From the NCBI GenBank assembly GCA_016932965.1, contig JAFGBW010000257.1, forward strand, positions 1-41,814: DNA of 41,814 bases. Direction: 5' to 3'. Positions within the stretch are counted from its first letter, which is position 1, and the number at the start of each line of letters is the position of its first letter. Positions 33,357-41,775 of the stretch are shown piece after piece. The notes under the pieces are model-generated. The model did no database searches. It had not been told where the DNA came from and was given only the letters and a program-made list of their open reading frames with translations. A program made the position numbers and the translations under genes. Source of the DNA: Candidatus Auribacterota bacterium. GTDB taxonomy: Bacteria; Auribacterota; JAFGBW01.

Positions 33357-33752
33357 TCATTGAGCGGTTTTGGGAGCGTCGGGAGGGCCTACGATTTCAA
33401 CGATCTTATTATAGAGTTCTTCAAACTTAAACGGTTTGACCATATAACTGGTGGCGCCTGACTGGAGTCCTTCCAGAACGTCTTTTCTCTGGGATTTGGC
33501 CGTCACCATGACAATAGGAATATTTTTTGTGACTTCGTTTAATTTGAGACGGCGGCAGGTTTCAAAACCGTCGATTCCGGGCATCATGGCATCCAATAAA
33601 ATCATGTCGGGCTTTTCAGCAGCAGCGATTTCAATTCCCTTCTCACCGTTTCCGGCAGTCAATGTTTTGAATCCCTTTTTCTGAAGATCAAAACTCAAGA
33701 TATACCGGAGTGCCCCGTGATCATCGATGATTAAAATTGATTTTTCGCCCAT
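33357..33752 (-). CDS. Response-regulator receiver protein
   Basis: The 131-residue product is a CheY-like receiver with D10-D11, phosphoacceptor D54 in I-L-L-D-A-M-M-P-G-I-D-G, T in M-V-T-A-K and K in M-V-K-P-F. The C terminus adds a short P/A-rich tail and no output domain. I use the ATG at 33752, after AGGG nine bases upstream; the open frame extends 63 bases further without protein character. It heads the operon that goes on with the small protein, HDOD, kinase and degenerate kinase, so it is the likely target of one of these. Confidence 0.93.
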   Translation of the reverse strand: MGEKSILIIDDHGALRYILSFDLQKKGFKTLTAGNGEKGIEIAAAEKPDMILLDAMMPGIDGFETCRRLKLNEVTKNIPIVMVTAKSQRKDVLEGLQSGATSYMVKPFKFEELYNKIVEIVGPPDAPKTAQ

Positions 33753-33850
33753 ATGATTTTTCCCTATGTAATCAAATATTCTTATTGCTTTCCATTTTAA
33801 AACAAATGTTAACAAAAATGGCGAGACTTGGAAAAGAAAAAAATAATAAT

Positions 33851-35776
33851 TTATCCGATCGCTTTCAATAATATTTTATTCATACGGGTATTATATGATT
33901 TGGGATCCTTGATTTTGGATCCTTCAGCCAAGAGAGCCTGATCATAAAGAACGCTGATCCAATCCTGAAGGTCTTCTTCTTTTATCCCTTTCTCTGTCAT
34001 GGATTGCAAATGCTGGATGAGGGCATGATTGGGGTTGATCTCTAAAATCCTTTTCGAACGAAAATCCATCTGCTTGGAAGCTTTCAGAATACGCTCCATA
34101 TGGGCGCTCATTTCACCTTCATCTGAGACCAGACAGCAGGGACTGTCCACCAGTCTGGTCGTGGTTCGGACGGATTTGATCTCATCCTGAAGAATTTTCC
34201 GGAAAAGATCTTCGATTCCTTTTAATTTTTTTTCATCTTCTTTCGCTTTCTCCCTAGCTTCTTTATCCAAATCCCCCAGGTCCAGCTCACCTCTGCCAGC
34301 GGAAACCACTTTTTTCCCTTCGTATTCAGGAATAACGGAAAACATCCATTCATCCACCGGATCTGTCAGGTACAGGACTTCCATCTGATTCTTTCTGAAA
34401 ATTTCCAGATGAGGAGAAGCCTCAATTTCTTCCCTCGTTTCCCCCGGCAAATAGTAGATCTCTTTCTGACCGTCTTTCATCCTTGAACAATAAGTTTTGA
34501 GACTGACCCAGCTTTTCTCATCCTGGCTCGCTGAAGAATAAAAACGAAGCAAGGCAATCAATTTGTCCCTGTTTTCCTGGTCCAGGTACACCCCTTCCTT
34601 CAGCGCCATGCCGAATTCTTTCCAGAAGGCATGATATCTATCCGGCTCCTTAGAAGAGAGTTCCGTTAATACATCCAGTACCTTTTTGACCAGGGCTTTT
34701 CTGATTTTTTCAACCGTCTTATTCTGCTGGAGAATTTCGCGGGAGATATTCAACGGCAAATCTTCCGTGTCCACCATGCCTCTCACAAACCTCAAATAGG
34801 CTGGCATCAGCTCCTTGCAGCTGTCCATGATGAAAACACGCTTCACATATAGGTTAACCCCCTTGGATTCATGATGATGAAAAAAATCCAACGGCGCTTT
34901 TGTTGGAATAAACAGGATGGAATTAAACGCAATCACTCCTTCCTGTGAAAAATGCACTTTGGTAAGAGGCTTTTCAAAGTCATGGGAAATCTGTTTATAA
35001 AATTCATCATACATGTCATCGGTTATTTCCTTTTTCGGACGAATCCATAAAGGCTGCCCTGTGTTCACCACTTCGTATTCCGTGCTTTTCTTTTCGGGCT
35101 CCTTTTTCTTCTCTTCTTCACTTCGATTATCCGTTTTGGGCATGAGAATGGGATAAGAAACATAATCAGAAAATTTTCTAATCACGGAACGGACCTTCCA
35201 GTTTTCAAGAAATTCTTCGCCTTCCTCATTCAAATGCAGGATGACCTCTGTGCCCCGGTTTTTTTTCTCTGCGGGTTCAATGGTATAACTGCCTTTACCC
35301 GTAGATTCCCATTTCCAGGCTTCTTTTTCCCCTGCTTTTCTGGAAAAGAGCGTGACCTTCTTGGAAACCATGAAAACCGAATAAAAACCCACGCCAAACT
35401 GGCCGATCAGGGACAGATTTTTGGCCTGATCCTGGGACATAGCCTGAATAAAATCTTTTGAGCCTGAACTGGCAATGGTACCGATATTTTGAATGATCTC
35501 TTCGTGATTCATGCCGATCCCATTATCGGAAATGATGAAAATCTTGGCATCCTTATCCAAAGAAATTTTGATTTCAAAGCGGGAATCATCCTCCAGTAGT
35601 TCCTTTTTAGTCAGGGATAAAAACCGGATTTTATCTATGGCGTCCGAGGAATTGGAAATCAATTCCCTGATAAAAATGTCTTTGTTGCTGTATAAAGAAT
35701 GGGCCATTAAATCCAGGAGTTGCTGGATCTGGGTTTCAAAACTGCGGGTCTCAATAGTGGGCGTTCTCTCCGTCAT
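33851..35776 (-). CDS. htpG: Chaperone protein HtpG (Hsp90)
   Basis: This is a full-length 641-residue bacterial Hsp90. The ATPase domain shows R-E-L-I-S-N-S-S-D-A-I-D-K, I-S-D-N-G-I-G-M, I-G-Q-F-G-V-G-F-Y-S-V-F-M-V and G-T-E-V-I-L-H-L. The middle domain has K-R-V-F-I-M-D-S-C-K-E-L-M-P-A-Y-L-R-F-V-R-G-M-V-D-T-E-D-L-P-L-N-I-S-R-E-I-L-Q-Q, here read in one continuous frame. The C-terminal dimerisation domain is complete. AAGGA lies seven bases before the ATG. It follows mtnP by 36 bases on the same strand; I saw no heat-shock promoter or CIRCE element. Confidence 0.97.
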   Translation of the reverse strand: MTERTPTIETRSFETQIQQLLDLMAHSLYSNKDIFIRELISNSSDAIDKIRFLSLTKKELLEDDSRFEIKISLDKDAKIFIISDNGIGMNHEEIIQNIGTIASSGSKDFIQAMSQDQAKNLSLIGQFGVGFYSVFMVSKKVTLFSRKAGEKEAWKWESTGKGSYTIEPAEKKNRGTEVILHLNEEGEEFLENWKVRSVIRKFSDYVSYPILMPKTDNRSEEEKKKEPEKKSTEYEVVNTGQPLWIRPKKEITDDMYDEFYKQISHDFEKPLTKVHFSQEGVIAFNSILFIPTKAPLDFFHHHESKGVNLYVKRVFIMDSCKELMPAYLRFVRGMVDTEDLPLNISREILQQNKTVEKIRKALVKKVLDVLTELSSKEPDRYHAFWKEFGMALKEGVYLDQENRDKLIALLRFYSSASQDEKSWVSLKTYCSRMKDGQKEIYYLPGETREEIEASPHLEIFRKNQMEVLYLTDPVDEWMFSVIPEYEGKKVVSAGRGELDLGDLDKEAREKAKEDEKKLKGIEDLFRKILQDEIKSVRTTTRLVDSPCCLVSDEGEMSAHMERILKASKQMDFRSKRILEINPNHALIQHLQSMTEKGIKEEDLQDWISVLYDQALLAEGSKIKDPKSYNTRMNKILLKAIG

Positions 35777-35812
35777 GATTTTTTCCTTCTGTCTATATTT
35801 AATAGTTGATTC

Positions 35813-36685
35813 TTATTCATCAGCATGAATGTATTTCCTAATGATCTCATGCAATTCCGTTCGGGCGGGTTCCGGAATCTCATCAGGGCGTGTGATCATG
35901 CTGTTTTTCAAGGCGTCCTGACAAGTGCATTTTTTTTCCGTTTGGCCCATGTTGTTAATGACGGCAGCGATAATCATTTTGGCGTTCTCCGCGTTGTCCT
36001 GAAGAACTTTAAGAATCGTATCCGTTGTGACCGCTTCCTCTTCCTCGTGCCAGCAGTCGTAATCCGTGACAAAGGCTAACGTCGCGTAACAGATTTCCGC
36101 CTCCCGCGCAAGGCGCGCTTCTGTCAGATTTGTCATGCCGATCACATCGAATCCGAAACTGCGATAGGTATTGGATTCTGCCCGGGTGGAAAACTGAGGC
36201 CCTTCCATGTTCACGTAGGTCCCTTTTGGATGAAACGTGCCTTTTAATTTTTTGGCTGTTGAAAGAATCCGTTCGCGAAGATCCGGACAAACCGGATCGC
36301 CAAATGCAACATGGGCCACAAAACCATTACCGAAAAAAGTATTCTGGCGTTTTGTCGTCCTGTCGAAGAACTGATCCACGATCACCACATCTCTGGGTTT
36401 GTATTGTTTTTGTAAGGATCCCACTGCACTGATGGAGAGGATTTCGGAAACCCCTAATTTTTTCATTCCGTAAATATTAGCACGGTAATTCACTTCCGAA
36501 GGAAGCAGACGATGCCCTTTCCCATGCCGCGGGAGGAATACTACTTCTTTGCCTGAAATTAGACCTATGGCATAGGCATCAGAAGGCGTTCCATACGGGG
36601 TATCCACCTTCTTTTGTGTCACATCCCCATTGTCAAATAAGGAGTAGAGCCCGCTGCCTCCAATGACTCCGATTCGTTTGCTCAT
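35813..36685 (-). CDS. mtnP: S-methyl-5'-thioadenosine phosphorylase
   Basis: The 290-residue enzyme splits methylthioadenosine into adenine and methylthioribose 1-phosphate in the methionine salvage route. Family features: G-V-I-G-G-S-G-L-Y, L-P-R-H-G-x-G-H, S-E-V-N-Y-R-A-N-I, S-A-V-G-S-L, T-Y-V-N-M-E-G-P-Q-F-S-T-R-A-E-S, and D-V-I-G-M-T-N-L-T-E-A-R-L-A-R-E-A-E-I-C-Y, then D-Y-D-C-W. A short C-terminal extension contains a C-T-C motif. AAAGGAA lies seven bases before the ATG. Later salvage genes are not in the window. Confidence 0.94.
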   Translation of the reverse strand: MSKRIGVIGGSGLYSLFDNGDVTQKKVDTPYGTPSDAYAIGLISGKEVVFLPRHGKGHRLLPSEVNYRANIYGMKKLGVSEILSISAVGSLQKQYKPRDVVIVDQFFDRTTKRQNTFFGNGFVAHVAFGDPVCPDLRERILSTAKKLKGTFHPKGTYVNMEGPQFSTRAESNTYRSFGFDVIGMTNLTEARLAREAEICYATLAFVTDYDCWHEEEEAVTTDTILKVLQDNAENAKMIIAAVINNMGQTEKKCTCQDALKNSMITRPDEIPEPARTELHEIIRKYIHADE

Positions 36686-36779
36686 TTCTTGTTCCTTTCA
36701 ATAGTGCTATCCGTAATGATTTAGTTTCTTACAAAAAAGGATAAAGACCGGATGCACAGGATCAAAAAGAAAATTCGGC

Positions 36780-37217
36780 TTAAGGCGAAATGAGATTCTG
36801 TTGATCCTGACCATTCTGTCTAAAAACGATTCCTTCTATCAACTTGAAAAAAAGAATCATTAATTTTATTTTCAAAAATATCCAGCGTAAAAAACTGATC
36901 CATTTATGATACTCAGCCGACTCAAATGGCGGGATTTTGTTTCCCGGTACTATTTTCGTCACCCTCCCTAAAATGGCATGATAAGGCATCGCTGTATCCG
37001 GAACGAGCTGTTGATCCCCCCGTGATATAAAAAATTGTTTTCCCAGCCAGGCCACTCTGTGTACAACCAGCGTGTGATCCTGAGGGTTCTTGAAACAGAC
37101 CAGGTCATTTATTTCAGGTTTACCTTCTCTTTGAAGGAAAACTTCATCTCCAGGCATCAATACCGGGATCATGCTGCTTCCCGTAATGATCAGCGAAGAT
37201 GGGACTGCTTCCTGCAT
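36780..37217 (-). CDS. S26/S24-type peptidase, Ser-His signal peptidase-like
   Basis: This 145-residue protein has G-S-S15-M-I-P, P-G-D, and V-V-H53-R-V followed by R-G-D, the signature of the small signal peptidases that use a Ser-His pair (SipW/Sec11-like) instead of Ser-Lys. It lacks the N-terminal membrane helix of signal peptidase I. A hydrophobic segment sits instead at the C-terminal side (about residues 105-130). Small proteins of this type occur widely in anaerobes, sometimes next to peptide-modifying genes, but here the neighbours give no substrate. It stands alone between mtnP and the SH3 gene. Confidence 0.75.
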   Translation of the reverse strand: MQEAVPSSLIITGSSMIPVLMPGDEVFLQREGKPEINDLVCFKNPQDHTLVVHRVAWLGKQFFISRGDQQLVPDTAMPYHAILGRVTKIVPGNKIPPFESAEYHKWISFLRWIFLKIKLMILFFKLIEGIVFRQNGQDQQNLISP

Positions 37218-37408
37218 AACTTTAAAATATAATCCGGAGAAAATCAGGTTCAGGCGTAATTGATCTTGACTCCATTAAAAAATTGCTGGTCATTTATCAT
37301 CCTGTTCGATTTTAATATCGAGTTTAGCCCGATTCATTGAAAAATCAGAAAATCGAGCATGGAGACAAATAAGAAGACAACATTTTGACTCATTTCGTCC
37401 AATAAAGA

Positions 37409-38596
37409 CTAGGAAAGCGATATTTCCGTCACTTCAACCAAAGGAGGAATATCCTTTTCAGGGAACTGCAGGCTGATGTTGCCTTTGACTTTGACTCTTT
37501 TATTTTCAAACGCACGAAGATCCACTTTTTTACAGAAAACAATGCAAACCGTTTTTCTGTTAAAGGTGTGACCGCGTATCAATTCATGGGTTCCTTCCGC
37601 GTAGACGGAATTTTTTACGGCCTTTAATTTCCCTTCCTGTTCGAAAATATGGGTATTTTTCCAATCACCGATTTTCTCTTCCCTGTATTTTTCCAATTCT
37701 TCCATACTCTGAAGGGATTGTTTCGCCTCAGGAGTATTGGGATAGAGCGAGGAAATTTTTCTATAACGCAGCATCAATTCCTCATAACGGGTCGGGGAGA
37801 ACCCGTCAGGCTCCATGATTTTTTTCTTCATCAGTTCCGCTTCATCAAAAAGCAGAACCAGACGGCGCTTTTCTTTCAGAGTCAATTTTTTTTGGTGCGC
37901 TATAGCCTGTTTCTCCTTGATATCGATCAAGCGTTCCATAGATTTGACGGCTTCCGGGGTGCCGGGGAAATCATCAATGATCTTTTGATAGGCCTCGATC
38001 ACCCTTTCATGGTCCACATCCATATATCTTTTGACCAGTTCCTCCTTCCGGATCATCTCAGCCTGTATAAAGGCTTTTTTGGCCTCCTTCTCCCTGATCA
38101 GATAATCCTGGTATTCGTTTTCCGTACTGAGGAAAAATACCAGATTTTTTGCTACCCAAAATCCGAAGTTCCTCGGCATTTCAATTTGAAGCCATTCTCC
38201 TCCCTGTTGATTCGAAAGAACCATGACCGGATCACTCTCGGTCATTCTTCCGAGAATGGAATGTCCCAAAGAAGGGCCTACCCGGATATTGACATTGCTT
38301 TTTGAAATGATACCGTTTTCCACCATGTCTTTGTGAACCCATGCCGTGGCCCCTTCCTTAGGACGGATTTTCACCCACTCATCCGTTTGACCGATCACCA
38401 GAACATCCTGGCCTTTATCAAGCTGGTACATCACTTCAGAACTTGTGGACGGACGTGCCCGCACATTGATATTTTTTTCCTTTACACGGACATAATAATT
38501 GGCAAAAGGGATATCTTCCTCACTGCTCCAGGAACTCCCCCCTGCCAGCAACATCAGAATCAGACAAAATAATGAAAAAAAACAGTTCTTTTTCAT
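37409..38596 (-). CDS. Exported protein with two SH3 domains
   Basis: The 395-residue protein has a signal peptide (M-K-K-N then a hydrophobic core to about residue 25) and two bacterial SH3 domains. The first has I-N-V-R-A-R-P-S-T-S-S-E-V; the second has V-N-I-R-V-G-P-S-L-G-H-S-I-L-G. Together they cover about 35-160. A long alpha-helical, charged region follows with repeats of the form Y-P-x-T-P-E-A-x-x-x-M-E-x-L (two copies: F-P-G-T-P-E-A and Y-P-N-T-P-E-A), like TPR/YbgF-type units. The last 80 residues form a beta-rich domain. Likely periplasmic and peptidoglycan-associated. GAGGA precedes the start by seven bases. Confidence 0.82.
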   Translation of the reverse strand: MKKNCFFSLFCLILMLLAGGSSWSSEEDIPFANYYVRVKEKNINVRARPSTSSEVMYQLDKGQDVLVIGQTDEWVKIRPKEGATAWVHKDMVENGIISKSNVNIRVGPSLGHSILGRMTESDPVMVLSNQQGGEWLQIEMPRNFGFWVAKNLVFFLSTENEYQDYLIREKEAKKAFIQAEMIRKEELVKRYMDVDHERVIEAYQKIIDDFPGTPEAVKSMERLIDIKEKQAIAHQKKLTLKEKRRLVLLFDEAELMKKKIMEPDGFSPTRYEELMLRYRKISSLYPNTPEAKQSLQSMEELEKYREEKIGDWKNTHIFEQEGKLKAVKNSVYAEGTHELIRGHTFNRKTVCIVFCKKVDLRAFENKRVKVKGNISLQFPEKDIPPLVEVTEISLS

Positions 38597-38712
38597 GAAA
38601 AGTCCTCATTTTTGATTTCAATTTTTACTCTAAAAACTGAAGCATATCATGGTCATTTAATTTTTCAATCGAATTTTTATTTCAATCCTGTCTAAATATC
38701 CTTTTTGAGCAA

Positions 38713-39666
38713 CTAAATTTTTAAGGATAAAAGCTTTTCTATGACCGGATCCATTTCAGTATAAGTCATGATCTCTTTCCTAAACTGGGCTGCGCCCGGA
38801 AAATTTCTCAAATAACTGGAAAGATATTTCCGGAATTCCCGGACCCCTCTTTTTTCCCCCTTCCATTCCACGGAGTGCTTGAGATGCGAGACGGCTGTCT
38901 GGATTCGCGTTTCCATGTCCGGTTCCTTTTCCATGAGCCCGGTACAGAGAAAATGCTTTATTTCCCGGAAAATCCACGGATTTTGAAGAGCGCCTCTTCC
39001 GATCATGATCCCGTCGCATCCGGTTTCAAAAAGCTTTTTTGCGTCCATGGGTGTACGGACATCGCCGTTGCCGATGAGCGGAATACTGACGACTTTTTTG
39101 ATTTTTTCCAGCCAGCTCCAGTCCGCGGTACCGGCATGCCCCTGATCCCTTGTTCGACAGTGAACCGTCAGCGCTTGGACGCCTGCATTTTCAATGATCC
39201 GGGCCGCATCCATGATGACCAGATTTTTTTTGTCCCATCCAAGCCTGGTTTTAACTGTGACAGGAAGAGAGGTTCCTTTGACAGCCGCCTTCACTACCGA
39301 TTCGAGCTTTTTCAGGTCTTTTAATAGGCCGGCGCCTGAACCTTTTAGCGCAATATCTTTTGACCAGCATCCGCAGTTGAAATCAATGAAATCCGGCTGC
39401 ATTTGTTCGGCAATGGAGGAGGCCTTTTCAACGGATGACTCCTGATTTCCAAATATCTGAATCCCAACAGGCCTTTCTGCTTCGAGAACTTGGATTTTTT
39501 TGAAGGTTTTTTCAGAGTTCCTGATCAAGGCTTCACTGCATGCAAATTCCGTGTAAACGATGTCTGCCCCAAGCCTTTTGCAGACCAGCCTGAAGCAAAC
39601 GTCCGTCACCTCCTCCATGGGAGCCAGAACCAGGGGATGAACAATGTCAATTTTTCCGATTTTCAT
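38713..39666 (-). CDS. dus: tRNA-dihydrouridine synthase
   Basis: The 317-residue flavoenzyme reduces uridines in tRNA. It shows L-A-P-M-E-E-V-T-D, T-E-F-A-C-S-E-A-L, Q-I-F-G-N-Q, D-F-N-C-G-C-W, K-G-S-G-A-G-L-L, V-K-T-R-L-G-W, V-H-C-R-T-R, I-G-N-G-D-V and M-I-G-R-G-A-L-Q-N-P-W-I-F. The catalytic cysteine is in G-C-W, where most Dus proteins have G-C-P; the extra cysteine two before it is also unusual. The DusB-like group is the closest by general plan. It is divergent from glgC with about 100 A+T-rich bases between. Confidence 0.92.
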   Translation of the reverse strand: MKIGKIDIVHPLVLAPMEEVTDVCFRLVCKRLGADIVYTEFACSEALIRNSEKTFKKIQVLEAERPVGIQIFGNQESSVEKASSIAEQMQPDFIDFNCGCWSKDIALKGSGAGLLKDLKKLESVVKAAVKGTSLPVTVKTRLGWDKKNLVIMDAARIIENAGVQALTVHCRTRDQGHAGTADWSWLEKIKKVVSIPLIGNGDVRTPMDAKKLFETGCDGIMIGRGALQNPWIFREIKHFLCTGLMEKEPDMETRIQTAVSHLKHSVEWKGEKRGVREFRKYLSSYLRNFPGAAQFRKEIMTYTEMDPVIEKLLSLKI

Positions 39667-39768
39667 CTAATTTTTAAGAATATCCATCATGTTATCATAA
39701 GCCATCCAATAAAAATAGTTTTTCATTGTATTGTTTTTATGTTAAAAAAAACAAAATAATAAAAATTC

Positions 39769-41049
39769 ATGACTCCGTTCAATCGAAAAACTCTGGTGGT
39801 TATTTTGGGGGGAGGACAGGGAAATCGCCTGTATCCTTTGACAAAAATGCGTTCTAAACCCGCTGTCCCCCTTGCGGGAAGATACCGCTTAATTGACGTG
39901 CCAGTCAGCAATTGCCTTCATTCCGGACTGGAGAGGATTTTTGTGCTGACCCAGTTCAATTCCGCCTCATTGAACCAGCACATTGCCAGAACCTACCATT
40001 TTGACTCTTTTTCAAACGGTTTTGTAGAAATCCTGGCAGCCCATCAGACCGTGGCGTCAAATGAATGGTTTCAGGGAACCGCGGACGCCGTAAGAAAAGT
40101 GTATTCTCATATCGGGCATCAGGAATGGGAACAGATCCTCATCCTTTCAGGCGACCATCTTTATCGAATGGATTATGTGGAATTCCTGCAATACCACCTG
40201 GAGAAAAAAGCCGATATCAGCGTTTGCGCCTGCGCGGTCAATGAAACCGGTGCCGGTGAATTTGGTCTTTTAAAAGTGGATGGAACCGGAAAAATTTACG
40301 AATTTCTGGAAAAACCCAATGCGGAACAAAGAAAACCTTTCAAGGTAGATACATCGCATTTTGGGCTTCCTCATGACGAAGCAAAGAAAAGGCCGTATCT
40401 GGGCTCCATGGGAATCTATATTTTTAACCGGGACATCATGGAAAGGGTATTATTTGAGAATCCTTCCCTTTATGATTTCGGAAAACACGTCATTCCGGCC
40501 TCCCTCAAAAATTTCAATGTTTACACCTTTTTATCCAAAGACTACTGGCAGGACATCGGAACGATCCGCGCTTTTTTTGAAGCGAACCTAAGCCTTTGCC
40601 AACCGCATCCGCCTTTTCAATTGTTCCATCCCTCCAGGCCCATTTATACGAGGCAAAGACATCTTGCCGGCTCTTCCATCATAGACAGCCAGATCAGCAA
40701 CTGCATCATCAATGACGGTTGTCTCATCAAGCAGTCCGTATTGAAAAATTCCATCATAGGATTGAGATCTTATATCAACACAGGCGCCTATGTGGAAGGA
40801 AGCCTGCTGTTGGGAGCTGATTATTACAATGAGGAAGGCACACCTAAAAAGAAAAGGATTGGGATCGGCCCCAACTCTAAAATCGTTAATGCCATCATTG
40901 ATAAAAATGCCCATATTGGATCGAACGTCATTATTGAAAACAAAAAGAAACTCAAAGATTATGATGATCCTGAAGAACGTTTTTATATCCGAGACGGAAT
41001 CGTCGTGATCGTTAAAAATGCCTATATTCCGGATAACATGGTGATATAA
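39769..41049 (+). CDS. glgC: Glucose-1-phosphate adenylyltransferase
   Basis: This 426-residue enzyme makes ADP-glucose for glycogen. It shows V-I-L-G-G-G-Q-G-N-R-L-Y-P-L-T, R-S-K-P-A-V-P-L-A-G-R-Y-R-L-I-D-V-P-V-S-N-C, G-T-A-D-A-V-R, S-G-D-H-L-Y-R-M-D-Y, F-L-E-K-P, S-M-G-I-Y-I-F, and Y-W-Q-D-I-G-T-I. A left-handed beta-helix C-terminal domain follows (S-x-I-x-x-C-I-I repeats, G-P-N-S-K-I). The N terminus carries a conserved basic start. No strong ribosome site is visible. Other glycogen genes are not in the window. Confidence 0.95.
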   Translation: MTPFNRKTLVVILGGGQGNRLYPLTKMRSKPAVPLAGRYRLIDVPVSNCLHSGLERIFVLTQFNSASLNQHIARTYHFDSFSNGFVEILAAHQTVASNEWFQGTADAVRKVYSHIGHQEWEQILILSGDHLYRMDYVEFLQYHLEKKADISVCACAVNETGAGEFGLLKVDGTGKIYEFLEKPNAEQRKPFKVDTSHFGLPHDEAKKRPYLGSMGIYIFNRDIMERVLFENPSLYDFGKHVIPASLKNFNVYTFLSKDYWQDIGTIRAFFEANLSLCQPHPPFQLFHPSRPIYTRQRHLAGSSIIDSQISNCIINDGCLIKQSVLKNSIIGLRSYINTGAYVEGSLLLGADYYNEEGTPKKKRIGIGPNSKIVNAIIDKNAHIGSNVIIENKKKLKDYDDPEERFYIRDGIVVIVKNAYIPDNMVI

Positions 41050-41057
41050 AATGTTAT

Positions 41058-41075
41058 GAGTGTTGAGTTATGAGT
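41058..41075 (+). repeat. Copy of dispersed 16-base repeat (family B)
   Basis: Bases 41058-41073 match the minus strand of 9391-9406 at 15 of 16. TTATGAGT also occurs twice at 41054-41061 and 41068-41075, a 14-base period. The copy lies directly after the glgC stop, in the spacer before the LolA-like gene. Confidence 0.5.
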
Positions 41076-41143
41076 TGGACGGTTGAAGGTAAGAACCATT
41101 GCCTGATATCTGATTGTGAATGACGAACATAAGGAGAAACAGA

Positions 41144-41770
41144 ATGAAAATGCGGCAATTCATAGGAATAGTTATTATGGGGGGCTTGTTACTTGTTTCC
41201 CAGCGTGACGGTATAGCAGCCAATATCCTTAGTGAAATGTACAAACAGCTGGGTCTGTCTGAGAACATCACGTATACAGCGGACATGGTGATCGAATCCG
41301 CCGCCAATCAAGCGGCCATGCCGGAAGCCAGTAAAGTATTCTTCAAAAACGGAAATATCAGGACTGAAGGAAAACAAGGAACCATGAAATTCATCTCCAT
41401 CATCAGAACAGACGGGACCGTCTACTCTTTGATGGAATCTTCCAACACCTGGATGAAAAGCGATCTCGGAGAGGCCATGAAAAACCAGCCGCTTCCGCAA
41501 TACAAACAGGCGGGGAGTGAAACAATCGACGGGAAATCCTGTCTGAAATACGAAATGACTGACTCTGAAACCAACATGAGCGGAGTGGTCTGGGTGAGTG
41601 ATGGGATGATCATTAAGAATCAGCTGACCATTTTTAACCAGGTCACCACGGTTTATTATAAAAACATCAGCAAAGAACCCCTGGACGACGCCTTGTTCAT
41701 GCCGCCGGCTTCCGATAAAATCCAGGACATGGCCACCCTCATGGAGGGAACCGCTCAATCAGGCGAATAA
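41144..41770 (+). CDS. Exported LolA-like/DUF4412-type protein
   Basis: From the ATG at 41144 (AAGGAGA six bases upstream) it has 208 residues, with a signal peptide (M-K-M-R-Q-F then a hydrophobic stretch, ending near I-A-A). The mature part has alternating beta-strands: Y-T-A-D-M-V-I-E, N-I-R-T-E, I-I-R-T-D-G-T-V-Y-S-L, G-K-S-C-L-K-Y-E, W-V-S-D-G-M-I-I-K and a final P-L-D-D-A-L-F-M-P-P. This is the half-barrel plan of LolA and related periplasmic lipoprotein-localisation or DUF4412 proteins. The exact ligand is unknown. It is not clearly linked to glgC. Confidence 0.7.
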   Translation: MKMRQFIGIVIMGGLLLVSQRDGIAANILSEMYKQLGLSENITYTADMVIESAANQAAMPEASKVFFKNGNIRTEGKQGTMKFISIIRTDGTVYSLMESSNTWMKSDLGEAMKNQPLPQYKQAGSETIDGKSCLKYEMTDSETNMSGVVWVSDGMIIKNQLTIFNQVTTVYYKNISKEPLDDALFMPPASDKIQDMATLMEGTAQSGE

Positions 41771-41775
41771 CCTGT

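Noticed and set aside
37649-38305. 218-codon plus-strand frame opposite the SH3 gene
   Set aside because: It is antisense to a gene with a signal peptide and recognisable domains; its F/L/H-rich content is typical of a shadow frame.
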